Numbered from the stretch's first letter, positions 1 to 9,843 are shown. The stretch is DNA of 17,847 nucleotides from Halocafeteria seosinensis (GCA_001687465.1 LVLI01000151.1:1-17847); one strand, 5' to 3'. Made by a program: numbers and translations. Notes: a model not told the origin generated them from the sequence alone.

Positions 1-300
1 GTAGGGTACCAGGCGAAAAAGCTGCATCAAGAGATAGTGCTCGGTTGTAACCAGGACAGCTATGATAGGGCCGTCGGAACTTACTGAAGGCGGGTGAACC
101 TAGCCGGAGTCTTAACGGTCACGCTTTCAGCGGTCGTTTGACAATTTTGCGAGCAACTTTGGTAGAGTAGGGTACCAGGCGAAAAAGCTGCATCAAGAGA
201 TAGTGCTCGGTTGTAACCAGGACAGCTATGATAGGGCCGTCGGAACTTACTGAAGGCCGCCGGAGTCTTAACGGTCATTCTTTCAGCGGTCGTTTTGATC
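1..300. repeat. Tandem 166-bp satellite-like repeat, two copies
   Basis: The first 90 bases recur unchanged from position 167, giving a period of 166 bp. The second copy then differs by about 10 missing bases after the shared TTACTGAAGG, and resumes with the shared CCGGAGTCTTAACGGTC. Similarity continues through TTTCAGCGGTCGTTT and fades by about 300-320. The array probably continues to the left of the window, since copy one starts at base 1. No convincing protein is encoded; open frames across it cross the repeat junction. It may be a minisatellite or the edge of a longer satellite array. Confidence 0.93.
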
Positions 301-415
301 ATGACATTGCGTCATAACGATTTTTATCGCGATTTCTACGTTCCATAACTGTTTTCAGTCATCAGGTGTGAAGTATGATCAAAACATATGTTTTTTATCG
401 TTCAACGATTTCATC

Positions 416-1903
416 ATGTCTCGCAGCCCCGCGACTCCCGGAGTCCCGCCCAAACCCCCAACTCCGCCGTTCCGGCCCGTTCGCAAACTTCAACCCGGGA
501 AGGGTTCACCCCCCCTTCGACAAATCCGCTACGCGCGCGCGCCTCACAAAGTTTCGGGAGAAGCAATTGCAAACTGCTATAGGTGCACGACGGGAGAAGT
601 TCCAAACGACCTTCAGAATGATTGTGTACCCTGTCCAGCGGGCGAAGTAGCTAGCGAGACTGAAAGCCAGTGCCGAGGTTGCCAGAACGGATCCGTTCCC
701 AATAATGAGGGGCGTGCGTGCACCACGTGTATGCCACATGAAGTAGTTGCTCCTAGTGAGCCAAAGTGCGCGTCTTGTGGACCTGATAGAATTCCAAATT
801 TTCAACAGAATGAATGCGTACGTTGCGACGTGGACGAATTCTCTCCTCCTAACGGTTCAGAGTGTTTGACCAATATAAGCAATTCAGCCGAAACAAGACG
901 CACCGTCCCATCTGAGCCTGGCAGCGAAGACATCGTTACTGTTTCCAGTGTGGCCGCTCTTCTTGGGATGGTTGTCGTTTGCCTTGCATTAGTTGCCTAT
1001 AAGCGGCAAAGGAACGTTTCCTCCTCCAAGTATTATTCGGATCCCATCTCCTACTACGTGGACAACTTCGGAATCCCCAAAGAAAATTTAACGGGTAAAA
1101 AACCTGACTGTACAGGTAGAGCCATTGCAATTCATATCGCCTCATCATCTTCGCCATCGAGTATCAAAAACAAAAGGAAACGGCACAGCCTAGATCAGGT
1201 CAACCCCCTCGCTCGTTTAGTTTCTCAACGCAGCAGTCCTAGACAAAGTTCTGATGGCAACGCAGTGGCCCCAAGTCGTGCAAACCGGCACCACTATCGT
1301 GAAGCTGTCGCTGCAACCACAGGGACTTCCGAGGAAACCACGCTTTCAAGAAGCTCAACTTCGTGGAACAGTGCAGTAGTTATGATCGATTTCAGCCCTC
1401 AGGAATGTGCAACCCCAGTACGTCCGGTATCAGGTGGCTCTCCTGAACTCAGTGTTTACAAAAACAGATCTGGCAAAACGACGAAAGTGGCGTTGGCAAA
1501 CAGAGTCAACCCATCAGAAATGAGAACTATTGAGCGGTCCAAATTGAAACTGCGGCAGTGGAAGGCCAAGCTCCTAGCCGAACCTCCTCCCCTTGTCGAA
1601 GTGGAAGTGGAGGACGAGCACTATGGATCAGATAACCAAGACGACGACCCCAAAAAAGCCATTGCCGACTGGGACTCTCCGACGAAGAAAACCACCCCGC
1701 AAGCAGATACAAAGAATGACCTCAATCATAACCACCACCGCAAGAAGCCTATATGGACATCTAAAAAGAAAGAATTTGAGCAAACCCTTCCGAGCCTCCG
1801 CACTGTGCCAGCGTCAGTGGGGGGACGGACACACTCCAGCAAGGAGAGCCGCAGAAAGGATAAAACCCGAGTGAGGCGGCGAGAGCGGACACAACCCAAG
1901 TAG
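416..1903 (+). CDS. Single-pass membrane protein with six 16-residue CxxC repeats
   Basis: A 495-residue protein read as one exon. The open frame extends upstream, but 416 is the first in-frame ATG. Residues 1-53 are proline-rich and basic, without a clear signal peptide. Residues 54-149 are six exact 16-residue repeats, each starting C-x2-C (CYRC, CVPC, CRGC, CTTC, CASC, CVRC), closed by C150. This resembles the cysteine-rich ectodomains of protist receptor-like proteins (TNFR/GCC2-GCC3-like). An NIS glycosylation sequon sits at N153. Residues 173-195 form one hydrophobic membrane segment followed by KRQR, so the N-terminal side should be outside and the tail cytosolic. The tail (196-495) is Ser- and Lys/Arg-rich, low in complexity and lacks a recognisable enzyme domain. 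The role is unknown; a surface receptor or adhesion protein is plausible. A signal peptide could come from an unseen upstream exon. Confidence 0.8.
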   Translation: MSRSPATPGVPPKPPTPPFRPVRKLQPGKGSPPLRQIRYARAPHKVSGEAIANCYRCTTGEVPNDLQNDCVPCPAGEVASETESQCRGCQNGSVPNNEGRACTTCMPHEVVAPSEPKCASCGPDRIPNFQQNECVRCDVDEFSPPNGSECLTNISNSAETRRTVPSEPGSEDIVTVSSVAALLGMVVVCLALVAYKRQRNVSSSKYYSDPISYYVDNFGIPKENLTGKKPDCTGRAIAIHIASSSSPSSIKNKRKRHSLDQVNPLARLVSQRSSPRQSSDGNAVAPSRANRHHYREAVAATTGTSEETTLSRSSTSWNSAVVMIDFSPQECATPVRPVSGGSPELSVYKNRSGKTTKVALANRVNPSEMRTIERSKLKLRQWKAKLLAEPPPLVEVEVEDEHYGSDNQDDDPKKAIADWDSPTKKTTPQADTKNDLNHNHHRKKPIWTSKKKEFEQTLPSLRTVPASVGGRTHSSKESRRKDKTRVRRRERTQPK

Positions 1904-2014
1904 AGCGAAGATCATTTCGGAGCAACATTCACCAAGGCACTTTACTGCAGTGTGTATCTTCTCACTCAAGACGTTCCGTTCGTTCAATGACCCCTTCTCT
2001 GCAAGGTCCCTAGC

Positions 2015-2530
2015 TCAGTGATCAAGACCCTCAAGATAATCGACGACCTCTTTGTGGTTGAGATACTGTGCCAGTTCCAAGGGAGTCTCCCCATCCTGCA
2101 TAGATCGCTTTATATTAGGCATCTTTTCCCAGGACGTGCAACTTCAAAACGAACGACATACAGCTGTTTTCACATCTTGTCTCCCATTGAATTCTCGTAG
2201 AAGTACCTGCACCAGATCCACTCGCCCTGAACACGCCGCCCAATGTAAAGGTGTCCATTGCAGCTGCATAGCATAGGCAAACATGTATACATTGCCATCG
2301 TGCAGGGGCGTTAGTCCACCTACTCCATTGAGGTCAATCCCGTTAATATCTTTGCTTCCCAGTCTCTGTACAGTCTTTCGTATTTCCTCAACGCTTCCGG
2401 AAGCGCTGCAGACGCGCCGTAGAGCTCTCAAGTCCTCCAAGGGGACATCCTGTTTCCGTGGGGGTGGGTAGTCGTAGGGGGGCTTCCGTCTCGGCTCCGA
2501 GGAGACCTGTGTATCCGTTGAACTCGCCAT
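2015..2530 (-). CDS. Small ankyrin-repeat protein, three exons
   Basis: Proposed exons, in transcript order, are 2530-2324, 2263-2162 and 2095-2015, giving 129 residues. Intron 1 (2264-2323, 60 nt) starts GTAGGT and intron 2 (2096-2161, 66 nt) starts GTATGT and has a CTAAT branch-like site; both end in CTATGCAG. The join restores ankyrin motifs: TPLHWAACSGRVDLVQVLL followed by GETPLELAQYLNHKEVVDYL. The third exon lies beyond an in-frame stop, so intron 2 is needed to reach it. Intron 1 is less certain: it is in frame without stops and, if retained, adds a second GLTPLH motif. The start MASSTDTQ lies close to the divergent PPR gene. Ankyrin repeats bind protein partners; the partner cannot be read from sequence. 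The first 40 residues are Pro- and Arg-rich and probably disordered. Confidence 0.78.
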
Positions 2531-2658
2531 CTCTCTCTCGGAGTGTCTTTTGTGAATGTCGTAGTAAACTAACAATCCCACTGTAAATCATCTAAGTTCC
2601 GGGTTGGGAGTCTTTCGCTCTCTCTTTTTTGTCTTTGTCTTTATCGAGGGAGACGACC
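2531..2658. promoter_or_regulatory. Shared upstream region of the ankyrin and PPR genes
   Basis: Only 128 bp separate the two divergent start codons, so both promoters and both 5' leaders must lie here or overlap coding sequence. The PPR-side leader has a long pyrimidine-rich tract (about 2611-2645). A CT repeat also sits next to the ankyrin start. I see no convincing TATA box. Confidence 0.45.
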
Positions 2659-4461
2659 ATGGAGACTCCATTATCGCGTACCCTCTATTACATGAGGCGC
2701 TATGCCAAAGAAGGCCGCCGTCCATTAGATAACATGCAGCGGCCGAAACCCCCTCCATGGGTCAGGAAAAAGCCTCCTGCAGACTATAATACAGTCCCTC
2801 CAGCGTCGTATGAGGCTCCGGTAGAGGGTGAATGGCATACACATACACAACAGCACGCAGCTGCTTCTTCCAACGGAGAGGAGTCTCAGGAACATGCAGG
2901 ACCGACATACCATGACCCGGAGGAATTCGCTCGATTATGCTCTGAATTACCCTTCCGGGAAGCCGTGGAAACATGCACAGCTGCGCTGGAGAGTTCGTGG
3001 CTGGATTGGGAGCATATTCCTGAAATTCTTGTCCGAGCGTCACGGCCGAAGTTATACACACGGGGCTATTTGCAGCCAGAGTCCGATGAGGAAGAGGAGG
3101 AGGAAGAAGAAATTGATACGAATAAATTATTCCCCGGTATGCTGCATCCAGCCGTGGCCAAGCAAGCCCGAAAAGTAAGCAAGAAGTCCACCCTCCGGGT
3201 GCGAGTTACGTGTACGCTTCATCCGAATGTCCTCCCCTCCCTACCTGCAGCTTCTCGTCTCGTCAATCCAATATACGCCGTCCTTGGACCTGAAGACGAC
3301 ATTGGGGATGATACAACTCTTGGTCAGGCTGAGATGGAACGATGACGCGGTGGCCGTGGCCCTTCATGTAGTCAAACATACCAAACTTCATTTTGACCAA
3401 GTACGATACGATATGGCTGACCGCCCCCTTGCAAACACCATTTGTCACGTGTTGTTGCTGATTTGCAGATTATGTCGATCGTCAAGCTTCCACTGAAGCG
3501 CTGCAACGTGGCCGAGGCAACCAGAACCGTTCGAATGATTTTGTTTCTGAAACATGCACGAGAGGAACCGTTACGACGCGAAGATTTACAAGCACTTGTC
3601 GCCCTGTTGGTGGCCCGAGGTTCTACCCGGCATCGGCAGCGAATACAGCAACAGCGTGGAAAAGTACCGCTTGCTAGGGTCAACGAAAAGGGGGACGAGG
3701 AATATAAATACGGATATCATGACACATTGACGCGCATTCATGCTGCTCGCGATTTGATTGAAAACTACATAAAATACTACTGCCCCGAAAAGCCTGACAT
3801 CAACGCTTTGGCACCTGCGTTTGTCACACTCGTGGAAGGTATAATTGCTTTTGAGTGGCTGGAAGAATTAGACCCCACCTTCAGACGTATGAAAGAGCTA
3901 GGCGTTCCGTTGAACAGGACGATCTTCAATAGAGTGAGTATATTGACTATGCAGCCGCGATTGCCGTCTTATACGTCACATGTGAGGATGTCCTATACTT
4001 TGGTGGTGTTGCAGCTCATAGAAACTGAAGGGAAGATGGGCCGAAAAGATAAAGTTGTCAAGCATTTGGAGAAAATGTTCAAATTAAATATAGAACCAGG
4101 TAGGGACTTATACTTGCGCTGTTTCTTACTAAGGCGCCAAGGAATATGGGCAATCTAAATGCATGCAGATTCGGAAACATTGCACAGTTTGTGCAAAGCC
4201 TACATTTTCAAAGATGCCAGGTCCGACTGTACAGGTCTAGCGAGTTATATTCAAGAAACATCCGAGTCGCTTGGTGTGGATGTAACAGCGAAAGTCTTAG
4301 GGTATTGCGCATTCGAGGCGGCCAAACGAAAAAATTGGTCAGAGACACAGCAGATTAAGATATTAGCTGATCGCCTGAATGGAAGCGAGCATACTAAGCA
4401 ACAGTGGTGGTATCAGAAATTGGTCTTGATGAGAGCGTTTGAGGCAGTCGAATCGGAATGA
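2659..4461 (+). CDS. Pentatricopeptide-repeat (PPR) protein, five exons
   Basis: Proposed exons are 2659-3174, 3251-3400, 3469-3933, 4015-4099 and 4169-4461, giving 502 residues. The four introns are 68-81 nt with GTAAGC, GTACGA, GTGAGT and GTAGGG donors and CAG acceptors, and every junction keeps the phase. The splice at 4099/4169 creates a textbook PPR signature: a helix pair with GKMGRKDKVVKHLEKMFKLN, then IEP-DSETLHSLCKAY. Further helical pairs lie in exons 2 and 3. PPR proteins bind single-stranded RNA base by base and mostly act in mitochondria or plastids on RNA processing or translation. The N-terminus (METPLSRTLYYMRRYAKEGRR) is basic with few acidic residues, as in a mitochondrial presequence. 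An acidic run of mostly Glu lies near residues 142-150. No catalytic C-terminal domain is visible. It ends in a normal stop. Confidence 0.85.
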
Positions 4462-4779
4462 TACCATAGTGACAATTATAAACTTGTTGCTGCCGGATTT
4501 CTTCCGGTTGACATCTTGATTTTGGCATCCAAATCATTGTTCGAATAATTAGTCTATCGATATTCGGCGAGCACCGCCAAAGTTAACAGCGTGCCCTCAG
4601 CTGAAGGGCGTAGAATGACGTTTGCGTTCTGTTTGAACAGGTAGTAATAATTTGTTAGTCCGGTAATCTATCGCACATCCACGACTTGTTCGGAGAAGTG
4701 ACCGGGGAAAGAGTGCTAGGCCACACAACATACGCGGTACAATGAGCATTTAATGGACTACTTCGGCCCCATTTATTTT
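4462..4779. other. Intergenic stretch without a recognised gene
   Basis: Between the PPR stop and the LRR remains I see only AT-leaning sequence with frequent stops in all frames. It should hold the PPR 3' end. No RNA gene or repeat was recognised. Confidence 0.6.
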
Positions 4780-5480
4780 TTTGTCGATATCAACTATCTC
4801 ATCTAACACCCCTTTATCTACAACAAGGATTTAACGGGATCGATGAGTCTGCGTATCAGAAGTTATCGAAGTTGCAATCAAAATCTATAGAGCCCCAGAT
4901 CAATTGTACCATTCCATAGTGTGCATTTCAATACATGTCGAGCCTAAAATCTTTGTGGTTCGGATCCCCGATGGAAATGACTGGAATATCCGATGGAGAT
5001 TTGGAAAACTTTCTGATGCACCTGTCCAACTTAATTTCTTTGGACAGTCGGAATCAACGAACAGAGTCCGTCGGACCACAGTTTTCGTCACTTGCCTAAT
5101 TTATAATGTCACTTGAGCGGAACATTTGCTACAATGGTAGTCCGACTACAACAGACTGAGGGAGTTGAGGATTTTCCGTCTAACGCGCCTTACCGGTTCT
5201 GCTTTCCAGCATGTGTCCCATCTCACTCAATTGAAACTGTTGCAATGTAAGCAGGAGACAATCACGAGTGCTGCGTTTCAACGTTCGTCCAACTTAAAGT
5301 CAATGTGCTTAATTGAGTACCGTCAGACGGCAATCACGGATTCGATCTTTCAGAATTTGTCGCTCTTGACGTCATTGCACACGGATTTGGGTCAGCGAAA
5401 GAATTAGTTCACGATTACGGATGCCGCCTTTGAGCATCTATCCAACTTGAACGCCTTAACCGTAGTCTCCTGTCAAACCA
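4780..5480 (+). pseudogene. Decayed BspA-like leucine-rich-repeat gene
   Basis: Translated fragments in several frames match one LRR pattern of about 25 residues, of the type ITDxAFQHLSxLxSLxL. Examples are GIDESAYQKLSKL and AFQYMSSLKSLWF (about 4835-4960), LENFLMHLSNLISLD (about 4995-5045), SAFQHVSHLTQLKLL (about 5195-5240), ITDSIFQNLSLLTSL (about 5330-5380) and ITDAAFEHLSNLNAL (about 5410-5460). They are separated by in-frame stops (for example near 4916, 5097 and 5404) and by at least one frame change near 5150. No single frame spans the region and splicing does not remove the stops neatly, so I read it as a dead gene. Intact relatives occur as large LRR or F-box-LRR families in amoebae and some giant viruses; that link is family knowledge. 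Confidence 0.75.
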
Positions 5481-5644
5481 ATAACAAGTATACACATTTG
5501 CCCAACACGCGCAGTAGTAGTTCGCCTCTTAAGTGTTCCAATACTCATCCGCCACCGTGGCTACTCCAGACTCTATTAAGGACATATGATGTTACAGATA
5601 CTCCCACTTAGTCGGTCTTTGAAAAGGACGTCGTCTGCTCAGAT

Positions 5645-5870
5645 TTGGTAAATGTTGGAAAGTGTGGTAAATGTAACAACCGTCTTGTAGCATTCTCCAA
5701 GGGCCAAAGACCGCAATGCAGATAAATGTAAGAAGGCATTATCCGTAATGTTCGCGCCGCACTGATGCTGCAGTCCGGTTCCAGACCCAACGATTTCAGA
5801 GTTGACAAATGCTGAAACGCGCTAGACAGTTTGACCATCATCAGTTCTCGAAGTGTTCCGCATCGCGCTT
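5645..5870 (-). pseudogene. Second decayed LRR gene fragment, opposite strand
   Basis: Reading the minus strand from about 5870, one frame gives RCGTLRELMMVKLSSAFQHL and the next repeat continues in a different frame as ITDNAFLHLSALRSLALGEC (about 5750-5690). The two units are the same BspA-like LRR type as the plus-strand remains to the left. The frame changes between adjacent units near 5755-5765, so this is a broken copy. It lies tail to tail with the plus-strand pseudogene. Decayed sequence may extend up to about 6110, but no motif there is clear. Confidence 0.7.
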
Positions 5871-6146
5871 GTTCCCTTGCAACTCAGCAGGTGGAAGAGA
5901 GACGAAATGGGACAGTATACCACATTTCTCATTTCGGCCAACCCGGGATCCTTCCTGCCGAGTCTCCTAGACTTCCTCAGAGCTGGCCGAGGACGTTGCC
6001 CATGAATTATGTGAAGCCGTTCCGGAAAACGTGTTTCACAACTAGCATTCAGGGCTTTTGGACCAAGGGGAAGTTCTGATAGATGGCGCTTGTCGATACC
6101 GATTGTCTGTGCCATTGCCCCAATAGCACGCGCAGTCTCACACGAA

Positions 6147-7574
6147 ATGGAGAACCCTCAGAATGCGACCTGGAGCTGCGGAGACGTCTTCGAGAGCGCA
6201 TGCTCCCTCTTCCACGACTATCAAAGCACCCGGAACAACAGAAAACATGCTGATGCCGACGCAGAGCTGGAGGACAGATTGAGAGGCCAATTACGCACGT
6301 TTGTCAAAGAGGTGCAGCGAAATGAAGCATACCTTGGATTCAGCAGCCCCACTGTACGACCACTGTACCCTTTGACGTGCTGGAATTTGAGCCAATCCGT
6401 TATGGTGATGTATACATGTGCCATTGCAGACTCTTCAGAAGCTTTTGGATATGTGTTTGGAGCGAGACGCTCGGACGACCTTCGCGATAAGTGCCTTGAA
6501 AGCACTCAATAACTGCATCATCGCGAACCCGGAAGCCCAAACAATTGCACTCGATGAACTCCATATGGTGGAAACTTTGCTATCGTTGACGCCTTTGGGA
6601 CCCAACTCCGTTTGGCAGGAAGCCTCCGGTGATACCAAGATCGCTACCGGTAGCTCTGATGGTGCACTTTCAGTGGAGGGGTTTCGGGAGAAAGCCCAAT
6701 TCCTCAAGGTTCTCCTCTCGTTTCTCGCCCGGCTTACTGGAACGAATCGGCGCTACGCAGAAACGCTCCTGGGCGACTTGTATTGCGTAGAAGCTATTCG
6801 CTCGCTCGTGGAATTGTACCTAGAAGATCTCCCGGGGCACAACAGTGCACATGAAGATGTTTTCGTGCAAGAAAAAGAGTGTATTGTGAATGGATTTACG
6901 CTTCTTTATAACAGCCTGGCTCGACTCGGTGGATGCTGTCAAACATCTTCCGGCAGCAGTGAATCTCAGACGAATATGAAGGAATTCGAAGGCGTGTGTC
7001 GAAGATCCCTCGAATTAGTATCCAAGAGCAGCGAATATGCTCGAATTTCTTCATCTGCCTACAAACTGCTGCTTCATTATGACTGGCTGGAGTCATCTTC
7101 TAGTGAACACTTGTTGCTCGACGCTGCTGATTCGATGATCAAGCTTTGGGACGTTCTCGACCATCAAGAGTTGGAAGAGGAGATTGGCCATATGTTCCTA
7201 GTAATGCACTCGTTGGTGTCAAAGTATCCGGCGATCAAACAGCATCTCCAGGAAAAGCTAGCCATTGAAGAGGTGATACGCACTAATAAACGGTATGAAG
7301 CTATGACACTGGCGCTCCAGCTAGTTTTCAAGCGATTGCAGACGATAGACAGTACTGCCAAACGATTTGCCGGCGAACTTCTCTATTCCTTATGTGGCAA
7401 TTCTTGTAAGTCAGGCTTCGAGCGAGAACCACTTAAACTAACATTTTAACCAAATATTGTCTGCAATATCTTTGCTTTCCAGCTAAGAAATATGTTGCAC
7501 TCACAGGAATGGAGCGGGCCCTTCCCATCCTCCAGGCTAAAGGGGAAGTTAGCGTACCGCAACTAAGGGAATGA
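6147..7574 (+). CDS. ric8: Ric-8 / synembryn homologue (G-alpha exchange factor and chaperone)
   Basis: Proposed exons are 6147-6353, 6430-7405 and 7483-7574 (introns 76 and 77 nt, GTACGA and GTAAGT donors, TTGCAG and TTCCAG acceptors), giving 424 residues. The fold looks like an all-helical armadillo array. The best identifier spans the second junction: AKRFAGELLYSLCGNS (about 379-394) joined to SKKYVALTGMERALPILQAK. This follows the Ric-8 pattern in which a KR-x-AAEFLFxLC helix is followed by a K-Y-TG-Y-G-N-A-A-GLLA segment. ALKALNNCIIANPEAQ matches the earlier Ric-8 helix with N-P/S-x-AQ. Ric-8 proteins fold nascent G-protein alpha subunits and act as receptor-independent nucleotide exchange factors in the cytosol. 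The protein stops soon after this landmark, so it lacks most of the C-terminal tail of animal Ric-8 (about 530 residues). The start is the first ATG in the frame. Confidence 0.8.
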
Positions 7575-7840
7575 AGCTGGCGCTGGGAATAGAGATGTAC
7601 CACTGCGCCCATAGTGATGGCTTACGAAGAATCCGGACAGCACATCGGAATTTTGCGAACCGTTTCTCCGGTGTTGCTATAACTATCATATGTAAACGTT
7701 GCGTTTCTGACTTCGTACGCAAGTCCTCGACGCGGGAATACATGGCACTGGCGCTAGGAAAACCCCCCGAAAACGTCTTTGTGATGCCCATATTCCCTAG
7801 ATGTATGTCAAACGGGTGGCGCTCTCGAATTCATCTGTAT

Positions 7841-9292
7841 TCATCCAACCTCCTCTCTCACTACCATAAAATTGGCTGAATGACAAGAATGACTGCCAGA
7901 TAGTTCCGTGCGAGGGCAGCCCAAACTTTCTATTCTTCCGAGCTGTGCAACGTCTGATACGTGCAAGGAACGTAGGTTGTTTAGTTGGGTCAAATACACA
8001 GTTTGCAGAGAAGGAAGCCCCGAAAGCTCAATCCGACTTATACTGCGATCGCACTCTATTGAAAGAGACTCGAGCTCTGGTAGCTGGCGCAATGACAACC
8101 TCTGAATGAAACAGCTATTTCTGATACTAAAATGTTTCAACTTTTTCATCCCACTTATCGAGGCCTGTGGAGGTCCACGGAAGCAGCAAATCAAATGCAG
8201 ATCGACGATGTCAGGGCAGTTGACCTGTAGTGTTGAGAATAGATTTTCCGGAATATCTCGGAAAGATTGTAATTCCAAATACTGCAGAGCTGGTAGCTTC
8301 ATCGCAAACTGTCTTAAGACAAGTGACGAGTGAAGAACCAAGTGGTTTACTCCTGTATGTTCGAAACGTCCCTCAGTCACATGAGACAGGTCAAGGTTTA
8401 CACTGTGCAGATTTTGCATGAACAAATTCCCGTTCCACACAGTGCCCTCAGAACTACTTACAGCCATTTCAGATTCGGAGCTGCTGTCTGAGTCGTCTGG
8501 TTCAGTTTCCTCTGCTCGTGTCTCCTGGTCTTCTTTGCGATGGATAGAATAATGTAACAGACAGTGTTTCAAAAACATGTCCGAAACATGCACTCCATCG
8601 TACCATAAGTATTTTACGCTATTAGAGATTTTCTCTACAAGTTCTGGAAATAAAGGGCGGGTCCCCCCGATTCTTGCCTGTTCAAATGTAAGTATGAGGG
8701 TACTCACCCGCTGCGTCTGGAGAGCGCGGACACAGAGATCGTGTAAGTTGCGTTCTTGCCATTCTTTCTGGGGCATATTCATCAGACACAAATGCTTGAT
8801 GGAGCCGGAACTGTTTATCGTCACTGAATCATTTTCCATCGGCGAATCAGTGGCGCTGGAGGCACTTCGTAGTTGAGGACTCGAGGCATACATTCCAGTG
8901 CTGTGAGTATGGTTCAATCGAAGAAGTTCCTGGATGACATCGACGATTCCCGTACAATCTTCAATGTGAACCGTGTGAACCTTGGTGCCTAATTTGGAGA
9001 GGGTCTTGCGCAAAACTCGCTTGGACCATTCCAGCCTTGGATTCCTGGTTGAACTTGAGGATTTCACCGCGTGGCGCTGTTTTTCCATGTACCCCGATAC
9101 TCGACTGAAGTCCTTCCACCACCCATGCTCTTCGGATGAGGACACCGGGATGAAGATAGAATCACATAGCGGCAGTACTTGATAGTAAAACAACCTACAG
9201 GTACAGGATAAGGCAATAACTTCATAAAACTCGAGGTTGGGAAGCACTTGGCGCCAGATTCCCAAGGGGATTTCTCTCCATGAAGTACCCAT
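7841..9292 (-). CDS. F-box protein with C-terminal leucine-rich repeats
   Basis: One uninterrupted frame of 483 residues from an ATG. Residues 6-45 read as an F-box: REIPLGIWRQVLPNLEFYEV, then ALSCTCRLFYYQVLPL. F-boxes dock on Skp1 in SCF ubiquitin ligases. The C-terminal half has irregular LRRs of about 23 residues, such as LPALQYLELQSF, MKKLKHFSIRNS, LPELESLSIECD and LPSLQTVYLTQLNNLRSLHV, which would choose the substrate. A Ser/Glu/Asp-rich linker (about residues 270-295) separates an LRR-like middle region from the rest. Its LRRs are a different type from the pseudogenes at 4.8-5.9 kb, so it is not simply their intact parent. It lies tail to tail with the Ric-8 gene, 266 bp apart. It lacks introns, unlike most neighbours. 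The substrate cannot be inferred. Confidence 0.8.
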   Translation of the reverse strand: MGTSWREIPLGIWRQVLPNLEFYEVIALSCTCRLFYYQVLPLCDSIFIPVSSSEEHGWWKDFSRVSGYMEKQRHAVKSSSSTRNPRLEWSKRVLRKTLSKLGTKVHTVHIEDCTGIVDVIQELLRLNHTHSTGMYASSPQLRSASSATDSPMENDSVTINSSGSIKHLCLMNMPQKEWQERNLHDLCVRALQTQRVSTLILTFEQARIGGTRPLFPELVEKISNSVKYLWYDGVHVSDMFLKHCLLHYSIHRKEDQETRAEETEPDDSDSSSESEMAVSSSEGTVWNGNLFMQNLHSVNLDLSHVTEGRFEHTGVNHLVLHSSLVLRQFAMKLPALQYLELQSFRDIPENLFSTLQVNCPDIVDLHLICCFRGPPQASISGMKKLKHFSIRNSCFIQRLSLRQLPELESLSIECDRSISRIELSGLPSLQTVYLTQLNNLRSLHVSDVAQLGRIESLGCPRTELSGSHSCHSANFMVVREEVG

Positions 9293-9843
9293 ACCTCGGT
9301 TTACACGAACAAACTAAACCCTACATACCATGGGGAACAGTCGAGGGGACAATCTAAACGCACTTGGCTGGAGACTACAATTCACGGTGTCCGGATGCGT
9401 TTGTGAAGACGACGACGAGGAGGCCCGATTCGTGGACCACGAATCGTGGACATACTTCAAACGTTCGTGAAATTCAGCACCGTGGATTGTACGTACCGTA
9501 TGTCTGATAGCGCCTTGACGCGATCTCAAGGTTACTCCTTCCCCGAATATGGTCAAGTCCAAATATTGAACGACCTGGTAGCTCCTCCATACTGCGGACG
9601 TGCCTCTCCTCGACTGGAGGATACTGTGCTCTTCGGTACTTAGGATGGTGCGTGTGGCTGTGAGAACAAGCATTGCACAGGATACATTACATTCAGCCGC
9701 GCGGCAGTACTGCAATGGTATTACGTACCTGTTTCCGGATCGACGGCACTCCAACTTGCGGAATGCCCTCACATTGCCCGGTCGCTAGTCCGCATTGCCT
9801 GATCCGACGTCCATAGTTGAACACACGATCTTCTCACGTCCAA

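Noticed and set aside
81-302. Minus-strand frame of 73 codons over the tandem repeat
   Set aside because: It is made of two repeat copies joined end to end and has no domain; a by-product of the repeat.
5822-6115. Minus-strand frame of 97 codons between the LRR remains and the Ric-8 gene
   Set aside because: No LRR or F-box motif can be read in it; at most decayed sequence upstream of the minus-strand LRR fragment.
7571-7879. Plus-strand frame of 102 codons between the Ric-8 and F-box genes
   Set aside because: Its ATG overlaps the Ric-8 stop, and the frame runs into the 3' end of the F-box gene; no family features and no Ric-8 tail motif.
9314-9772. Minus-strand frame of 152 codons upstream of the F-box gene
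   Set aside because: It starts at GTG, has irregular composition, and contains a good intron signal (9658-9728), so the frame as a whole is unlikely to be translated; parts may belong to a zinc-finger gene.
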